Shown piece by piece: positions 45,676 to 55,500 of a stretch of 64,000 nucleotides of DNA. The stretch comes from Frigoriflavimonas asaccharolytica (GTDB taxonomy: Bacteria > Bacteroidota > Bacteroidia > Flavobacteriales > Weeksellaceae). Position 1 is the stretch's first letter. Each line of letters starts with the position of its first letter. The notes under the pieces were generated by a model that was not told the DNA's origin, did not search any database, and was given only the letters and a program-made list of their open reading frames with translations. Where the stretch lies: positions 1 through 64,000 of the forward strand of contig NZ_JABSNO010000002.1 in the NCBI RefSeq assembly GCF_013294015.1, written 5' to 3'. Both the position numbers and the translations under genes were made by a program.

Positions 45676-46281
45676 TTACTTTTTAGTAGACTTCTTTACT
45701 GTTTTTTTTACTGTTTTTTTGGTTGCTGCAGCAGATGCAACATTTTCTACAATGGCTGCTTTCTCTACAGTTTTTGTCTCCTCGTTTCCAGCAAATCCTG
45801 TAAAACTTCCACCAGTTGAGGTGCTAGTTGTGCTCGAAGCTTTTTTGTCTTTACCAAAAATCTTATCAACTTGTTTTTTTGTTAGAAATTGGCTTTTGCC
45901 AACATATTTTCTGTTTTTACCAATGTAATGTACAAATTGCACTGTTATTTGTCCATAATTTCTTCCATAGTTCAAGCCAATAATATCTTGCGGAAGCTCC
46001 ATTTCTATCTCGCTTGTTGGCATGTCTATAAAACCATCAGAGATCAATTTATATAATTGATCAAAATCTTTATTCAAATCGTAAAAATAAAAAGAACGAA
46101 AACTATTCAGATTTGCGTTTGCTACATCTTGATAATTAAAGGTGTATTTCTTATCTTTTTTGTAAAGTGATACAGAATTGTCTTTTCCTACTTCTGTAAG
46201 CGCATCATTTTTCAAAATTTTTATTTGAGAAAATGCACTGACTGAGAAGAGAATTGTAAAAAGTAAAATTAATTTTTTCAT
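45676..46281 (-). CDS. secreted protein with Lys-rich tail, unknown function
   Basis: A 201-residue protein with a signal peptide (cleavage near SAFSQ, about residue 19). The middle (about 40-135) is a mixed alpha/beta region with aromatic residues (NLNSFRSFYFYDLNKDF). The tail is low-complexity: Thr/Ser-rich, then Ala/Val-rich, ending in repeated TVKK units and KSTKK. Such a basic tail could bind DNA, lipopolysaccharide or cell wall. No family recognised. Confidence 0.6.
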   Translation of the reverse strand: MKKLILLFTILFSVSAFSQIKILKNDALTEVGKDNSVSLYKKDKKYTFNYQDVANANLNSFRSFYFYDLNKDFDQLYKLISDGFIDMPTSEIEMELPQDIIGLNYGRNYGQITVQFVHYIGKNRKYVGKSQFLTKKQVDKIFGKDKKASSTTSTSTGGSFTGFAGNEETKTVEKAAIVENVASAAATKKTVKKTVKKSTKK

Positions 46282-46400
46282 TTCTTGTGTTTTTTAAATT
46301 GATATTGCTATCGTAATTAAGGGAATAAAGTTAGATTATTCCTTTTGCAAAAATAAGACCTTTTTTTTATATTGTCTATTTTTCTTAATTTTTAAACAAA

Positions 46401-46440
46401 AAAATTCCCAAAATCCTTATTTTCAAAGAAATATTGGGAA
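46401..46440 (-). terminator. terminator of the tRNA gene
   Basis: On the minus strand TTCCCAA and TTGGGAA close a large loop and are followed by a T-run, directly after the tRNA 3' end. Confidence 0.7.
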
Positions 46441-46445
46441 AATTG

Positions 46446-46519
46446 TGACCTCGACTGGATTCAAACCAGTAACCTCTTGAGCCGTAATCAAGTGCGCTAT
46501 TCAGTTGCGCCACGAGGCC
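46446..46519 (-). tRNA. tRNA-Arg, anticodon ACG
   Basis: 74 nt with complete cloverleaf: acceptor GGCCTCG / CGAGGTC (one G-T), D-arm with GCGCAACTGAATAGCGC, anticodon stem CTTGA / TCAAG around loop TTACGGC (anticodon ACG), T-arm ACTGG-TTTGAAT-CCAGT, discriminator A. CCA is not encoded. The A34 is expected to be edited to inosine to read CGN codons. Confidence 0.95.
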
Positions 46520-46531
46520 GATTTGAGTTTG

Positions 46532-46539
46532 CAAATATA
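46532..46539 (-). promoter_or_regulatory. tRNA promoter -7 box
   Basis: The minus-strand reading is TATATTTG, 12 nt before the tRNA 5' end. Confidence 0.5.
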
Positions 46540-46563
46540 ATACTTTTTTATTTTCTTTGAGGA

Positions 46564-47613
46564 ATGAAACAGATATTCTTTTTATTATTTTTATCATGTA
46601 TTTTATTGCAATGTAAAAAACAAGCCCCAGAAAACTTAAAAAACTCTTGGACAGAAATTTCAGAAAGAGTTTCATTCAATTCAAATGCAAAAAATTTGGA
46701 ATTCAAATCTGGCAAATTCAATTATAAATTTGATGCTAAAAGTTTGCCGTTAAAAAGAGTCATTTTTTTAAATGCAAGTTTGGTTGGTTTTGCTACAGAA
46801 TTGTCTGTAGAAAATCAAATTGTAGGAGTTTCTAGTCCAGAATATGTTTATTCAGAAAAGATTTTAAATAAAATTAAATCCGGAGAAATTGAAGATGTAG
46901 GTAATGAGCAGAAATATAATTTAGAAAAAATAATTGCTTTAAAACCAGATGCTGTTTTCACAAACTATATTGCAAGTTTTGAAAATACGTACCAACTTTT
47001 AAAACAAAACGGCATACAGATTATATTTCTCGATGAGTATTTGGAACAAAAACCTTTAGAAAAATCTAAATATTTAATTCTTTTTGGCCAATTATTCAAA
47101 AAGGAAACTGAGGCAAATTTACTTTATAATAGTATTGAAGCTAACTTTTTTACTTTGGAAAAATTAGCGCAAAAAAATAAAATTATCCCAACAGTTTTAG
47201 CCAACGAAATGTACGGAAATCAGTGGTTTTTGCCAGGAGGAAAAAGCCAATTGGCGCATTATTTAAAATCTGCAAATTCTGTTTATATTAATAAAGATAA
47301 TTCTTCAGAAAGCGCTATTCCTTTGAGTTTTGAAGAAATATTTGTGAAAGCCCAAAATGCAAAAATATGGGTGAATGTTGGAAATCATCATACCAAAAAA
47401 GAATTATTAATGATCAATCCAAATTACGCAAAAATGAATATTTTTAACCAAGGGAAAATATATTCCATCACAGGAAAAGAGAAAAATAAGGCCAATGATT
47501 TTTTTGAAAGCGGAGTAGTTCGGGCTGATTTAGTATTGCAAGATTATGTGAAAATTCTACATCCAGCATTATTAAAAGATAAAGAATTAATATATCTAAA
47601 AGAACTGCGTTAA
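46564..47613 (+). CDS. metal-chelate/cobalamin-type substrate-binding lipoprotein
   Basis: A 349-residue ABC-type periplasmic binding protein with a helical backbone (BtuF/FhuD fold). Lipobox LLQC (Cys17). Two lobes linked by a long helix: N-lobe with RVIFLNASLVGFATEL and VGVSSPEYVYSEKILNKI, and DVGNEQKYNLEKIIALKPD; C-lobe starting near residue 205. It would deliver iron-siderophore, cobalamin or haem to an inner-membrane permease. No permease or ATPase gene is adjacent. Divergent from the tRNA. Confidence 0.85.
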   Translation: MKQIFFLLFLSCILLQCKKQAPENLKNSWTEISERVSFNSNAKNLEFKSGKFNYKFDAKSLPLKRVIFLNASLVGFATELSVENQIVGVSSPEYVYSEKILNKIKSGEIEDVGNEQKYNLEKIIALKPDAVFTNYIASFENTYQLLKQNGIQIIFLDEYLEQKPLEKSKYLILFGQLFKKETEANLLYNSIEANFFTLEKLAQKNKIIPTVLANEMYGNQWFLPGGKSQLAHYLKSANSVYINKDNSSESAIPLSFEEIFVKAQNAKIWVNVGNHHTKKELLMINPNYAKMNIFNQGKIYSITGKEKNKANDFFESGVVRADLVLQDYVKILHPALLKDKELIYLKELR

Positions 47614-47629
47614 AAATTTTTTCTTTGCG

Positions 47630-47659
47630 TTGAAATCCAGTTTCATTGTTGTAATTTTG
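47630..47659 (+). promoter_or_regulatory. consensus promoter of mtgA
   Basis: TTG (47630-47632), 19 nt, TAATTTTG (47652-47659), then 19 nt to ATG. Confidence 0.75.
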
Positions 47660-47678
47660 CCTTTCTTATAAATTTTCT

Positions 47679-48323
47679 ATGTGGAAAAAACTTAAAAAAT
47701 TAATTTTAATCATTATTCTATTCAATATTATATTTATTGTTTGGGGAAAATTTTTCAATCCACCAATTACGATTACTCAAATTGGCGGAATATTGGAATA
47801 TGGCAAGCTAGAAAGAGATTATATTTCTTATGATGAAATGGGATCTCTCGTGAAAAAAGCTGTCATAGCTTCTGAAGATCAAAAATTCTTTATACACAAT
47901 GGTTTCGATTATGATGCTATAGAAAAGGCGATGAAGAAGAATGAAGAGGGCAAAAAATTGCGCGGTGGAAGCACAATTTCTCAACAAACTGCAAAAAATG
48001 TATTTCTTTGGCAAGGTAGAAGTTATCTAAGAAAAGGTTTGGAGGCTGGTTATACCTTCATCATAGAATTAATCTGGGGAAAGCAAGTTATCTTAGAAAG
48101 ATACCTAAATTCTATAGAAATGGGACGAGGCGTATTTGGCGTAGAAGCTGCTTCACTCTATTATTTTGGCAAGCATTCTAAAGATTTATCAAAAAGTGAA
48201 GCTGCTTGGATTGCAGTAATGTTGCCCAATCCTAAGAAATATGACCCGAAAAATCCGACTTCTTATTTAAGAAAAAAACACAATTGGGTTTTAAAACAAA
48301 TGAATAATATAAGCTTGCCATAA
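47679..48323 (+). CDS. mtgA: monofunctional peptidoglycan glycosyltransferase
   Basis: A 214-residue GT51 enzyme that polymerises lipid II into glycan strands at the outer face of the inner membrane. N-terminal membrane helix (about 7-25), then motif 1 AVIASEDQKFFIHNGFDY with the catalytic Glu, KKLRGGSTISQQTAKNVFLW with RGGSTISQQ, and SIEMGRGVFGVEAA. No transpeptidase domain, hence MtgA rather than a PBP. The next gene starts 8 nt after its stop. Confidence 0.94.
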   Translation: MWKKLKKLILIIILFNIIFIVWGKFFNPPITITQIGGILEYGKLERDYISYDEMGSLVKKAVIASEDQKFFIHNGFDYDAIEKAMKKNEEGKKLRGGSTISQQTAKNVFLWQGRSYLRKGLEAGYTFIIELIWGKQVILERYLNSIEMGRGVFGVEAASLYYFGKHSKDLSKSEAAWIAVMLPNPKKYDPKNPTSYLRKKHNWVLKQMNNISLP

Positions 48324-48331
48324 TATTACCA

Positions 48332-50368
48332 ATGAAACTCTTTTCGGGTAAATCCCAAGATTTTAATAAAATTCTGAAGAAATATTTTCTCGTAAAAAAT
48401 GAAAGTACTTCATTAGAACCATTGTACGAAGTTTTCAACGCTGTAAAATCTGAAGATTTTGAAGTCGTTTTGGAATATTTGAAGCAATCTGAAGCTATAG
48501 CTGAAAATTTTTCCTACTATTTGCACAATCTCTTTGAAGGAAAACCTTTCAATGTTTCTTTAACGGAAGCTAATATTTTATCAGAAAATTCTTTCTTTCC
48601 AGAATTTAAAAAAAGAGTGCTCAATACGCTTTTACCACCTGTAGAAAACGAAGATTCTGTTTTTTACATGGTAGATCATCTTTTAAGAAATCCTAAGAAA
48701 GACCTTAAATTCTTACAAGAGATTTCTGAAGAAAATATTTCGGAACTTTTTATTTTATTAAAAATTGATAAAATAATATTGAAAGAATCTGTACAAAAAG
48801 AGTTGATATTTTCCATCAATATCTTGGCTTGGAGAATGATTGGCGATGCATTGAAATCAGAAGTTTTGAAGATGACGCCGGAGTACAAAAACTACGACAA
48901 TCCTTTTATAGCCTTGCAGCATGAATTAGAAATTTTGAGCACGGAAATTAGAAATATCAAGGATTTCCGTTTCACTTCTAAAAATACAGATGTAAAACAG
49001 GTTTTTATTTATGTTTCCCAATGTTTGGAATTTGTAGATAATGCTTTTAAAAATTCTAGCAAATACGGAATTTCAAACAAGACAAACCAGACTTTATTAA
49101 GAATTAAACAGCAAATAAATAGGCTAAAAGACATCATAAGTTTACTTCTTATCAATAAAGATGAAGATGTTTTGAATAATTCTAAAACTCTCGTATACAA
49201 TATTTTAGAATATAAATCTCGCAAGAATAATATTGCAGAACTTTTTGATGATAGCACACTGCTTATTTCACATTTAATCACAAATCATACTGCAGAAACA
49301 GGCACGAAATATATTTCTTCAAATTATAAAGAATATTTCAAAATGCTGTACAAAGCAAGTGGAGGAGGTATGATTGTAGGTTTCTTATGCGTATTGAAAA
49401 TGCTCTACAGCTATTCTTCTTCTAGCGACTTTGCGCATGCATTTTTGTATTCTATGAATTATGCAATGGGATTCGTGATGATCTATTTAATGCATTTTAC
49501 GTTGGCTACAAAACAACCAGCAATGACGGCAGCTACGATGGTGAAGGTACTTTCCGAAGAACAAAATACGACAAAAAACTATACGGAATTTTCTCACCTT
49601 TTTGCAAAATTAATCCGCACCCAATTTATTGCATTTATGGGTAATGTATTGTGGGCATTTCCTGTGGCACTTGCAATTATCTATGGATTTGATGTTTTGC
49701 TGCAAGAAAATTTAGCAGCGCAAAAAAGTCCGAAACTATTAAAAGATCTTAATTTTTTAGATTCCAAAGCATTTTTGCATGCGAGTATTGCAGGTGTTTT
49801 TCTATTTATTTCTGGTATTATTGCGGGTAGTGTTGGCAATAATTCTGTCTTTTATCAGATGCCCAAAAGATTGGAGAAAAATTTATTTCTGAAGAAAATT
49901 TTTGGAGAAAAATTCTCAAAGTCTATTGCAAAATTCTATGAAAATAATTGGCCAGGTATAATTTCAAACGTTTGGTTTGGTGTTTTTTTGGGTGTAGCTG
50001 GTCCAATTGGGCATTTTTTGGGAATAGATTTAGATATTCGCCACATTACATTTGCAGCAGGAAATTTTGCCTTAGGATTGTATGGCAATCATTTTGAGGT
50101 TTCTACATTTACCATCTGGATTTCTATTGCAACAATTTTTGGTGTTGGGTTTTTCAATTTTATAGTAAGTTTTGGACTTTCTATGACTTTGGCTTTGCGC
50201 TCTAGAAAAATAGATTTACAAGAATTTAAGCAAATAAGAAAAGCCATCTTTAGCTATTTTGTAAGCAATCCTTGGAAGTTCTTTTTGCCTATTAGATCAC
50301 AAGTATTAGACTCTCGATCAGATGAAATGATGGTGAAATCTATACCTAAAAAATCTGAAGATCGATAA
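48332..50368 (+). CDS. Gcr-type 'site-specific recombinase' family membrane protein
   Basis: A 678-residue protein matching the Gcr / SpecificRecomb family, named after a Neisseria protein. The N-terminal 330 residues are helical and soluble. The C-terminal half (about 340-640) has several membrane helices (MIVGFLCVLKMLYSY, FMGNVLWAFPVALAIIYGF, ASIAGVFLFISGIIAG, GIISNVWFGVFLGVAGPIG, IWISIATIFGVGFFNFIVSFG). No tyrosine- or serine-recombinase catalytic motif is visible, so the recombinase label is doubtful. It is 8 nt after mtgA and may work on the cell envelope. Confidence 0.75.
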   Translation: MKLFSGKSQDFNKILKKYFLVKNESTSLEPLYEVFNAVKSEDFEVVLEYLKQSEAIAENFSYYLHNLFEGKPFNVSLTEANILSENSFFPEFKKRVLNTLLPPVENEDSVFYMVDHLLRNPKKDLKFLQEISEENISELFILLKIDKIILKESVQKELIFSINILAWRMIGDALKSEVLKMTPEYKNYDNPFIALQHELEILSTEIRNIKDFRFTSKNTDVKQVFIYVSQCLEFVDNAFKNSSKYGISNKTNQTLLRIKQQINRLKDIISLLLINKDEDVLNNSKTLVYNILEYKSRKNNIAELFDDSTLLISHLITNHTAETGTKYISSNYKEYFKMLYKASGGGMIVGFLCVLKMLYSYSSSSDFAHAFLYSMNYAMGFVMIYLMHFTLATKQPAMTAATMVKVLSEEQNTTKNYTEFSHLFAKLIRTQFIAFMGNVLWAFPVALAIIYGFDVLLQENLAAQKSPKLLKDLNFLDSKAFLHASIAGVFLFISGIIAGSVGNNSVFYQMPKRLEKNLFLKKIFGEKFSKSIAKFYENNWPGIISNVWFGVFLGVAGPIGHFLGIDLDIRHITFAAGNFALGLYGNHFEVSTFTIWISIATIFGVGFFNFIVSFGLSMTLALRSRKIDLQEFKQIRKAIFSYFVSNPWKFFLPIRSQVLDSRSDEMMVKSIPKKSEDR

Positions 50369-50645
50369 ATTTTTCGACACCAAATTCTGCTTGAAATTTT
50401 TTCAGATAAAAGCTTTTTCGTAGTTGAAAATCATTTTTCAATAGTGGTGAATTTATTTTAATCTTCAATATCTTTTTATCCAAATTCACACTGTCAATTT
50501 CTTGAAAAAGGCTCCTGTCTAAGTAAAATTCTAGAAAATCTTTCACCTCAAAAGCCAATAATTTTTCTTCAAAACCATGAATTCTCGCAAAAGATTGCAC
50601 CAATTCTGAACCGAGGTATTCTCTTTTTTTTCTAATTTTTTTCAT
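50346..50645 (-). CDS. DUF721 domain-containing protein
   Basis: A 99-residue basic protein with the DUF721 layout: a helical N-terminus, LVQSFARIHGFEEKLLAFEVKDFLEFYL, and the beta hairpin KILKIKINSPLLKNDFQLRK. Related DciA-type proteins load the replicative helicase in many bacteria; here it lies beside recF, as often seen. Its last 23 bases overlap the 3' end of the convergent Gcr-type gene. It starts 14 nt after the recF stop and is likely co-transcribed. Confidence 0.85.
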   Translation of the reverse strand: MKKIRKKREYLGSELVQSFARIHGFEEKLLAFEVKDFLEFYLDRSLFQEIDSVNLDKKILKIKINSPLLKNDFQLRKSFYLKKFQAEFGVEKFIDLQIF

Positions 50646-50659
50646 CTGAAAATTACTCT

Positions 50660-51760
50660 TTATAGTTCAAAAATTCTGCTTTCCTCATTAATCCTTTTTA
50701 CCACATTTTCTGTTCTTTCTCTGTTAGTATCTGTAATGAAAATTTGTCCAAAATGTTCTTGGTTTACTAATTTCACCAATTGCGAAACACGAGAATCGTC
50801 TAATTTGTCAAAAATATCATCCAACAAAAGTAAAGGCGTTTTGCCAGTAAGATTTTTCATTACAATCATTTGTGCCAATTTCAAAGCGATTAAAAAAGAT
50901 TTTTGCTGACCTTGAGATCCAATTTTTTTTATCGGAATTTCATTCATGGTGAAAAGCAAATCATCTTTGTGAATTCCTGTAGAAGTGTAGGTCAACATCC
51001 GATCTCGAGAATTATTTTGATTTAGTAATGCTAGAAATCTAGTTTCTACTTCGTCAGAGTTTTCCGTGTGAAGTTGGGTTTCATAGCCAACATTTATTTT
51101 TTCAATTCCATTGGAAATAATCTCGTAATATTGCTGAATAATTGGTAAAAGTTGGGTGATGAAGTTGCTTCTTTTAGTATAAATTTCTGCACCAAATTTA
51201 GTTAAAGGTTGATTATAAATTTCCAATGCATTGGCATCATACGTTCTATTTTTGGAAAAATATTTTAAAAGTGCATTTCTCTGTTTTATGATTTTTTGAT
51301 ATTGAATTAAAGAATATAAATAGGTGGAATCCGTTTGCGATATCATGGAATCCAAAAATTTACGGCGGCTTTCGCCAGAATCTGTGATGAGGTTAGAATC
51401 ATAAGGAGAAATAATAACGGAAGGCAGAAATCCGATATGATCTGATATTCTATCGTAAGATTTATCGTTTTTTTTGATGAGTTTTTTTGCGTCTCTTGGT
51501 AAGATAATTTTGATGATACTATCCTTTTCTTCAGTAGAAATTCCGGCTTCAATGCTGAAGAAATCTTCGCCACTTGCAATGTTGTTGGCATCTGTATTTC
51601 CCAAAAAACTTTTCCCAACAGATAGGTAATGCAAGGCATCCAAAACGTTGGTTTTTCCGACACCATTATTTCCTACAAAACAATTTATTTCTGGAGAAAA
51701 TTCAAAATGTCTTTCGGTGTGGTTTTTAAAATTGAGAAGAGAAAGTTTTAAAATAAACAT
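50660..51760 (-). CDS. recF: DNA replication and repair protein RecF
   Basis: A 366-residue SMC-like ATPase that helps load RecA at gapped DNA. Walker A is FVGNNGVGKTNVLDA near residue 32; signature GSQGQQKSF; Walker B LLLLDDIFDKLD near the C-terminus, followed by ITDTNRERT. Length is normal. It ends 14 nt before DUF721 in the minus-strand direction, and starts 3 nt after the UbiA-like gene's stop, so the three form an operon. Confidence 0.95.
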   Translation of the reverse strand: MFILKLSLLNFKNHTERHFEFSPEINCFVGNNGVGKTNVLDALHYLSVGKSFLGNTDANNIASGEDFFSIEAGISTEEKDSIIKIILPRDAKKLIKKNDKSYDRISDHIGFLPSVIISPYDSNLITDSGESRRKFLDSMISQTDSTYLYSLIQYQKIIKQRNALLKYFSKNRTYDANALEIYNQPLTKFGAEIYTKRSNFITQLLPIIQQYYEIISNGIEKINVGYETQLHTENSDEVETRFLALLNQNNSRDRMLTYTSTGIHKDDLLFTMNEIPIKKIGSQGQQKSFLIALKLAQMIVMKNLTGKTPLLLLDDIFDKLDDSRVSQLVKLVNQEHFGQIFITDTNRERTENVVKRINEESRIFEL

Positions 51761-51763
51761 TCG

Positions 51764-52522
51764 TCAAAAATACTGCATTAAAACGTAAATTAAAAATGGT
51801 AAACCCGCACAAGTTTCTACCAAGAAAGAAAAGTAAGAATCTTTCCTTGTTTCATTAGAGAAATAGATTAAAATAAAAGAAAATACAATACTCACGAAAT
51901 AGGCGATTGCGAAATCAATTTTTAAAAATTGTATTGCTAAAACGGCAGAAATTGCACAAAAAAGATACGCCAAATATTTTGTTTTTTGGATACCAATTAT
52001 TTTCGGAAACGTGGTTACCGTATCAGATTGCATATCTCGGATATCAAATGGCAACACCAAAGCAGTGATGTATAGCAGCGTAATCACAAATATTTCTAGA
52101 TTAAATTCTGGAATGATGAGCCAAGAATTGATCATCGCCCACGTAAATCCTACATAAAATACCTTGAAAAGTGGGATTTGCCTCACATAATTCTTTAAAA
52201 ACCAACTATCATAAAGCAAACCAAGAATAACGATTACCGCCCATTTCACCAATCTAACTTCGTTATGATTAGAGATGATTAAGATTGCTGAAATAATACC
52301 CGAAACAACGTTGAATAATAATATTTTATAAAATAATTTGCCCGAGTTTTGATATTTTGTGTAAAGATATCCACTGAAATAGGTGATAAAAATTAACAAA
52401 ATAGTTGGAATTTTTACAAGGTCTTGTTCTCGCATGAAAAAAACAGCCAAAAAAGTTCCCATTAGTGAAACAAAAATTTGGCTGTCTATTATATATTTTT
52501 TCAGTAAATTTAGCAATCTCAT
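51764..52522 (-). CDS. UbiA-like membrane protein
   Basis: A 252-residue membrane protein with about seven helices. A DIRDMQSDTVTTFPKIIG segment (about residue 160) resembles the second Asp-rich motif of UbiA prenyltransferases, together with the Gly-Ile-Gln-Lys-Thr-like turn. The first Asp motif (N-x-x-x-D) is not clearly visible, so catalysis is uncertain. It is the first gene of the recF operon on the minus strand. Confidence 0.65.
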   Translation of the reverse strand: MRLLNLLKKYIIDSQIFVSLMGTFLAVFFMREQDLVKIPTILLIFITYFSGYLYTKYQNSGKLFYKILLFNVVSGIISAILIISNHNEVRLVKWAVIVILGLLYDSWFLKNYVRQIPLFKVFYVGFTWAMINSWLIIPEFNLEIFVITLLYITALVLPFDIRDMQSDTVTTFPKIIGIQKTKYLAYLFCAISAVLAIQFLKIDFAIAYFVSIVFSFILIYFSNETRKDSYFSFLVETCAGLPFLIYVLMQYF

Positions 52523-52527
52523 AAAAG

Positions 52528-52560
52528 AGCGTCGTTAGAGTTCAAAGCTCTAAAAATGCC
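52528..52560. repeat. degenerate copy of the 13386 hairpin repeat
   Basis: AGCGTCGTTAGAGTTCAAAG, then CTCTAAAAATGCC. It can be aligned with the hairpin at 13386-13418 with several mismatches. It lies in the divergent promoter region between the UbiA-like gene and the macroglobulin gene. Confidence 0.5.
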
Positions 52561-52580
52561 TTGAAAAATAAATCAAATAT

Positions 52581-55500
52581 ATGAAAAAACTATCTCTAAT
52601 ATTCACTTTATTACTATCAATGATGGCATTTTCTCAAAACTTTTACGAAACAAAATGGAAAGCCGTTGCGGAAAATTATCAGCAAGGTTTGTATAAATCT
52701 AATTTGCCTATCATTTTAGAAATTCAAAAACAAGCAACCAAAGATGGAAATACGGTAGAATTAATACGCAGTTTGAAGGCAGAATTTGTAATCATCAACC
52801 AAACGCAAAACGATGATAAAAACGATATTACTTCGCAATTTTTTGATAAAATTTCTACGGTTGAAAATGCTTTAAAGGGTGAAGGTCAAGTATTTCTTTA
52901 TGTTATAAAAGGCGAATTTGTAAATGATTACTATCAAAACAATTATTGGAGATTTCAAGACAGAACAAATGTAAGTGATGGAAACCTAACTAAAATTGAA
53001 ACTTGGAGCAAACTGGATTTCAAAAATTATCTAGAGAAATTTTATGCAAATTTAGAAAAGAAGAAAACTGATTTAAAGAAGATAAAAATGGCAGAATATG
53101 CCAGGGTTTTTGAAGAATCAGAAAATATTTCTTACTTCCCAACTTTGCAGGATTGGGCTTCTATCAATACAATACAATTTTTTCAAAATGCGCAGTTTTT
53201 CACACCAAACGAACGGAATGAAAATCAAGCAAAGATTGAAAATATTTATGATGATTTGATTATCAGTAATTCTGGAAATTCAAAATTGTATTTTCAACAT
53301 CAGAAATTGAATACTGTTTGCAGTTTTACTCAATGCAAAGATCGTTTTGAGCAATTAGAAAAATTAGTAGAAAATGAAAGTACAAAAGGAGATTATAAAG
53401 TTTTAATTATTGAAGATATTGTTAAATTATTAATGCAAAAAGAGGATTATAAATTGGCTTTAACCTGGATCAATGATGCGAAAGAAATGTATCCGAAATC
53501 TCAGTTTTTAAATAATCTCATCAATAAAGAAAATCAGATTAAAAATCTTTCTTTGGAGATTCATTATGAGCAAAACACGCTTCCCAATCAGCCAATTCAT
53601 TTAGAAGTAAATGCAAAAAACACTAAATCTTTTTCTTTAGATATCTATGAAGTAAAAGATGATTTTCAAAATTTCTTAGAATATTCTAGAAATTCGTACG
53701 ATGTAAATAAGTTTAATGTCATTAAGAAAACGCTTATTCGGGAAGAAAAATACACGCTTCCAGAATTTTCGGATTATAAAAATCATCAAACGGCTTTAGA
53801 AATAAAAGCTTTACCAGCGGGAATTTACCTTGCGGAATATAAAATTAATAATGAAAAAATAGAGCGATATTATTTTTTGGTTAGTTCTGCGAGAATCATT
53901 TCTGAAGTTATAAATTCTGGAAATAAAAAGCCAGATGTGATGAAATTGGTAGATAGAAATACGGGAAAAGTATTTGCCAACAAAACTTTGAATTTTTACA
54001 AAAGTAATAATGAAAAACCAACCACAAAATTTACTGTAAAAACTGATGCAAAAGGAAATTTTGAATATCCAAAAAGTACTAAAGAAGAATATTATAAGTA
54101 TTATTTAGTTGAAGATTCATCCAATAATAGTTTTCAAATTGTAAACTATTATGATAAAAATTATTATAATAGAAATGATGAAAGTGCTGAAGAAAATAAA
54201 TATAAAGCACAAATTTTCATCGATCGTGGGATTTACAGACCAGGACAAATTGTTTATTTTAAAGTAATCAACACCAAATTAATTGCTGACAAGGAATCTG
54301 TTGCAGTTGGTATTTCGCAAGAAATTATTTTGAATGATGCAAACGGCGAAGAAATCTCTAAACAAAAATTCACCACTAATGAATTTGGCTCTTACAATGG
54401 AAGTTTCACTTTGCCCAATGGAAAACTGAACGGACAATTTTCTTTGGTAGTAGATTCAAAGGATATAAGTGACGATGGTGCTTACAAAGTTTTTCAAGTT
54501 GAAGAATATAAACGCCCAAAGTTTGAAATTACTTTTGAACCGATAAAAGAGGAATACAAATATGGACAAACCGTAGAAGTTACAGGAACTGCGAAAATGT
54601 TTTCTGGCGTAGCTTTAAGCGATGCTACCGTAAAATATGAAATTAAAAAACAGAACATCAGATGGCAATATTTTTCTTGGTTTCCTAGAAATTACGGCAA
54701 TGAAAATTCTATTTTGGGTGAAGTGAAAACCGATGGAAAAGGTGAATTTAAAATAAAATTGAAATTAGAAAAAGACGAAACTATCGAAGGTGTTCAAATT
54801 GATAATTATGCTATAAATGGTTCGGTAACAGACATCAATGGAGAAACACAAACTTCAGATACCAATGTAAAAGTAGCTTCTGTTTCGCATTATATTAATA
54901 TTGAAAATAATGAAAAGCAAATTTATTTTTCTGATGAAAAGATAGAATTGAAAATTCAAACAAAAAATTACAACGATCAAAATTTAAAAAAATCTTATCA
55001 CGCCAAACTTTCAAAATTTAAACCTACGGATAGAATTATTCGAGAAAATTTTATGAATGAAATTCAAGATGCGAGCATTTATTCTAAAGCAGAATTTGTG
55101 CAAAAATTCCCACATGATTATTTTGATAAATCTGAAAAAGTGGAAAAAATTGAAAAGGTTTTGTACGATAAAATTATCCAGCCAAAAGAAAATAACGTAC
55201 TAGACATTTTCGCCTCTTCGGCGAAACTGGGCACGGGAAAATTTGAACTGGAACTTTATAACATCGAAGGAAAAGATACCATTAAAACAACTAAATCTTT
55301 TGAAGTTTTTGATAAAAAATCTTTAGCAGATTCTCAAAAACCATTTTTAAAAATTATTTCTGAAAAATCACAATACAAAAGAAGTGAAAACCCAAAAATC
55401 TATGTCTATTCTGCAATTCCAGATGCTTTGATAAATATTTTTGTACAAAATGGAAACGGCGAAACCCAAACAGAACAGAAAAAAACACAAAATGGATTGT

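Noticed and set aside
46385-46675. 96-codon minus-strand frame
   Set aside because: It overlaps the tRNA-Arg gene, its terminator and the start of the binding-protein gene; a shadow frame.
48332-50368. Mobile element or integrase because of the 'site-specific recombinase' family name
   Set aside because: No integrase motifs, no flanking repeats or attachment sites, and a membrane protein in a housekeeping context.
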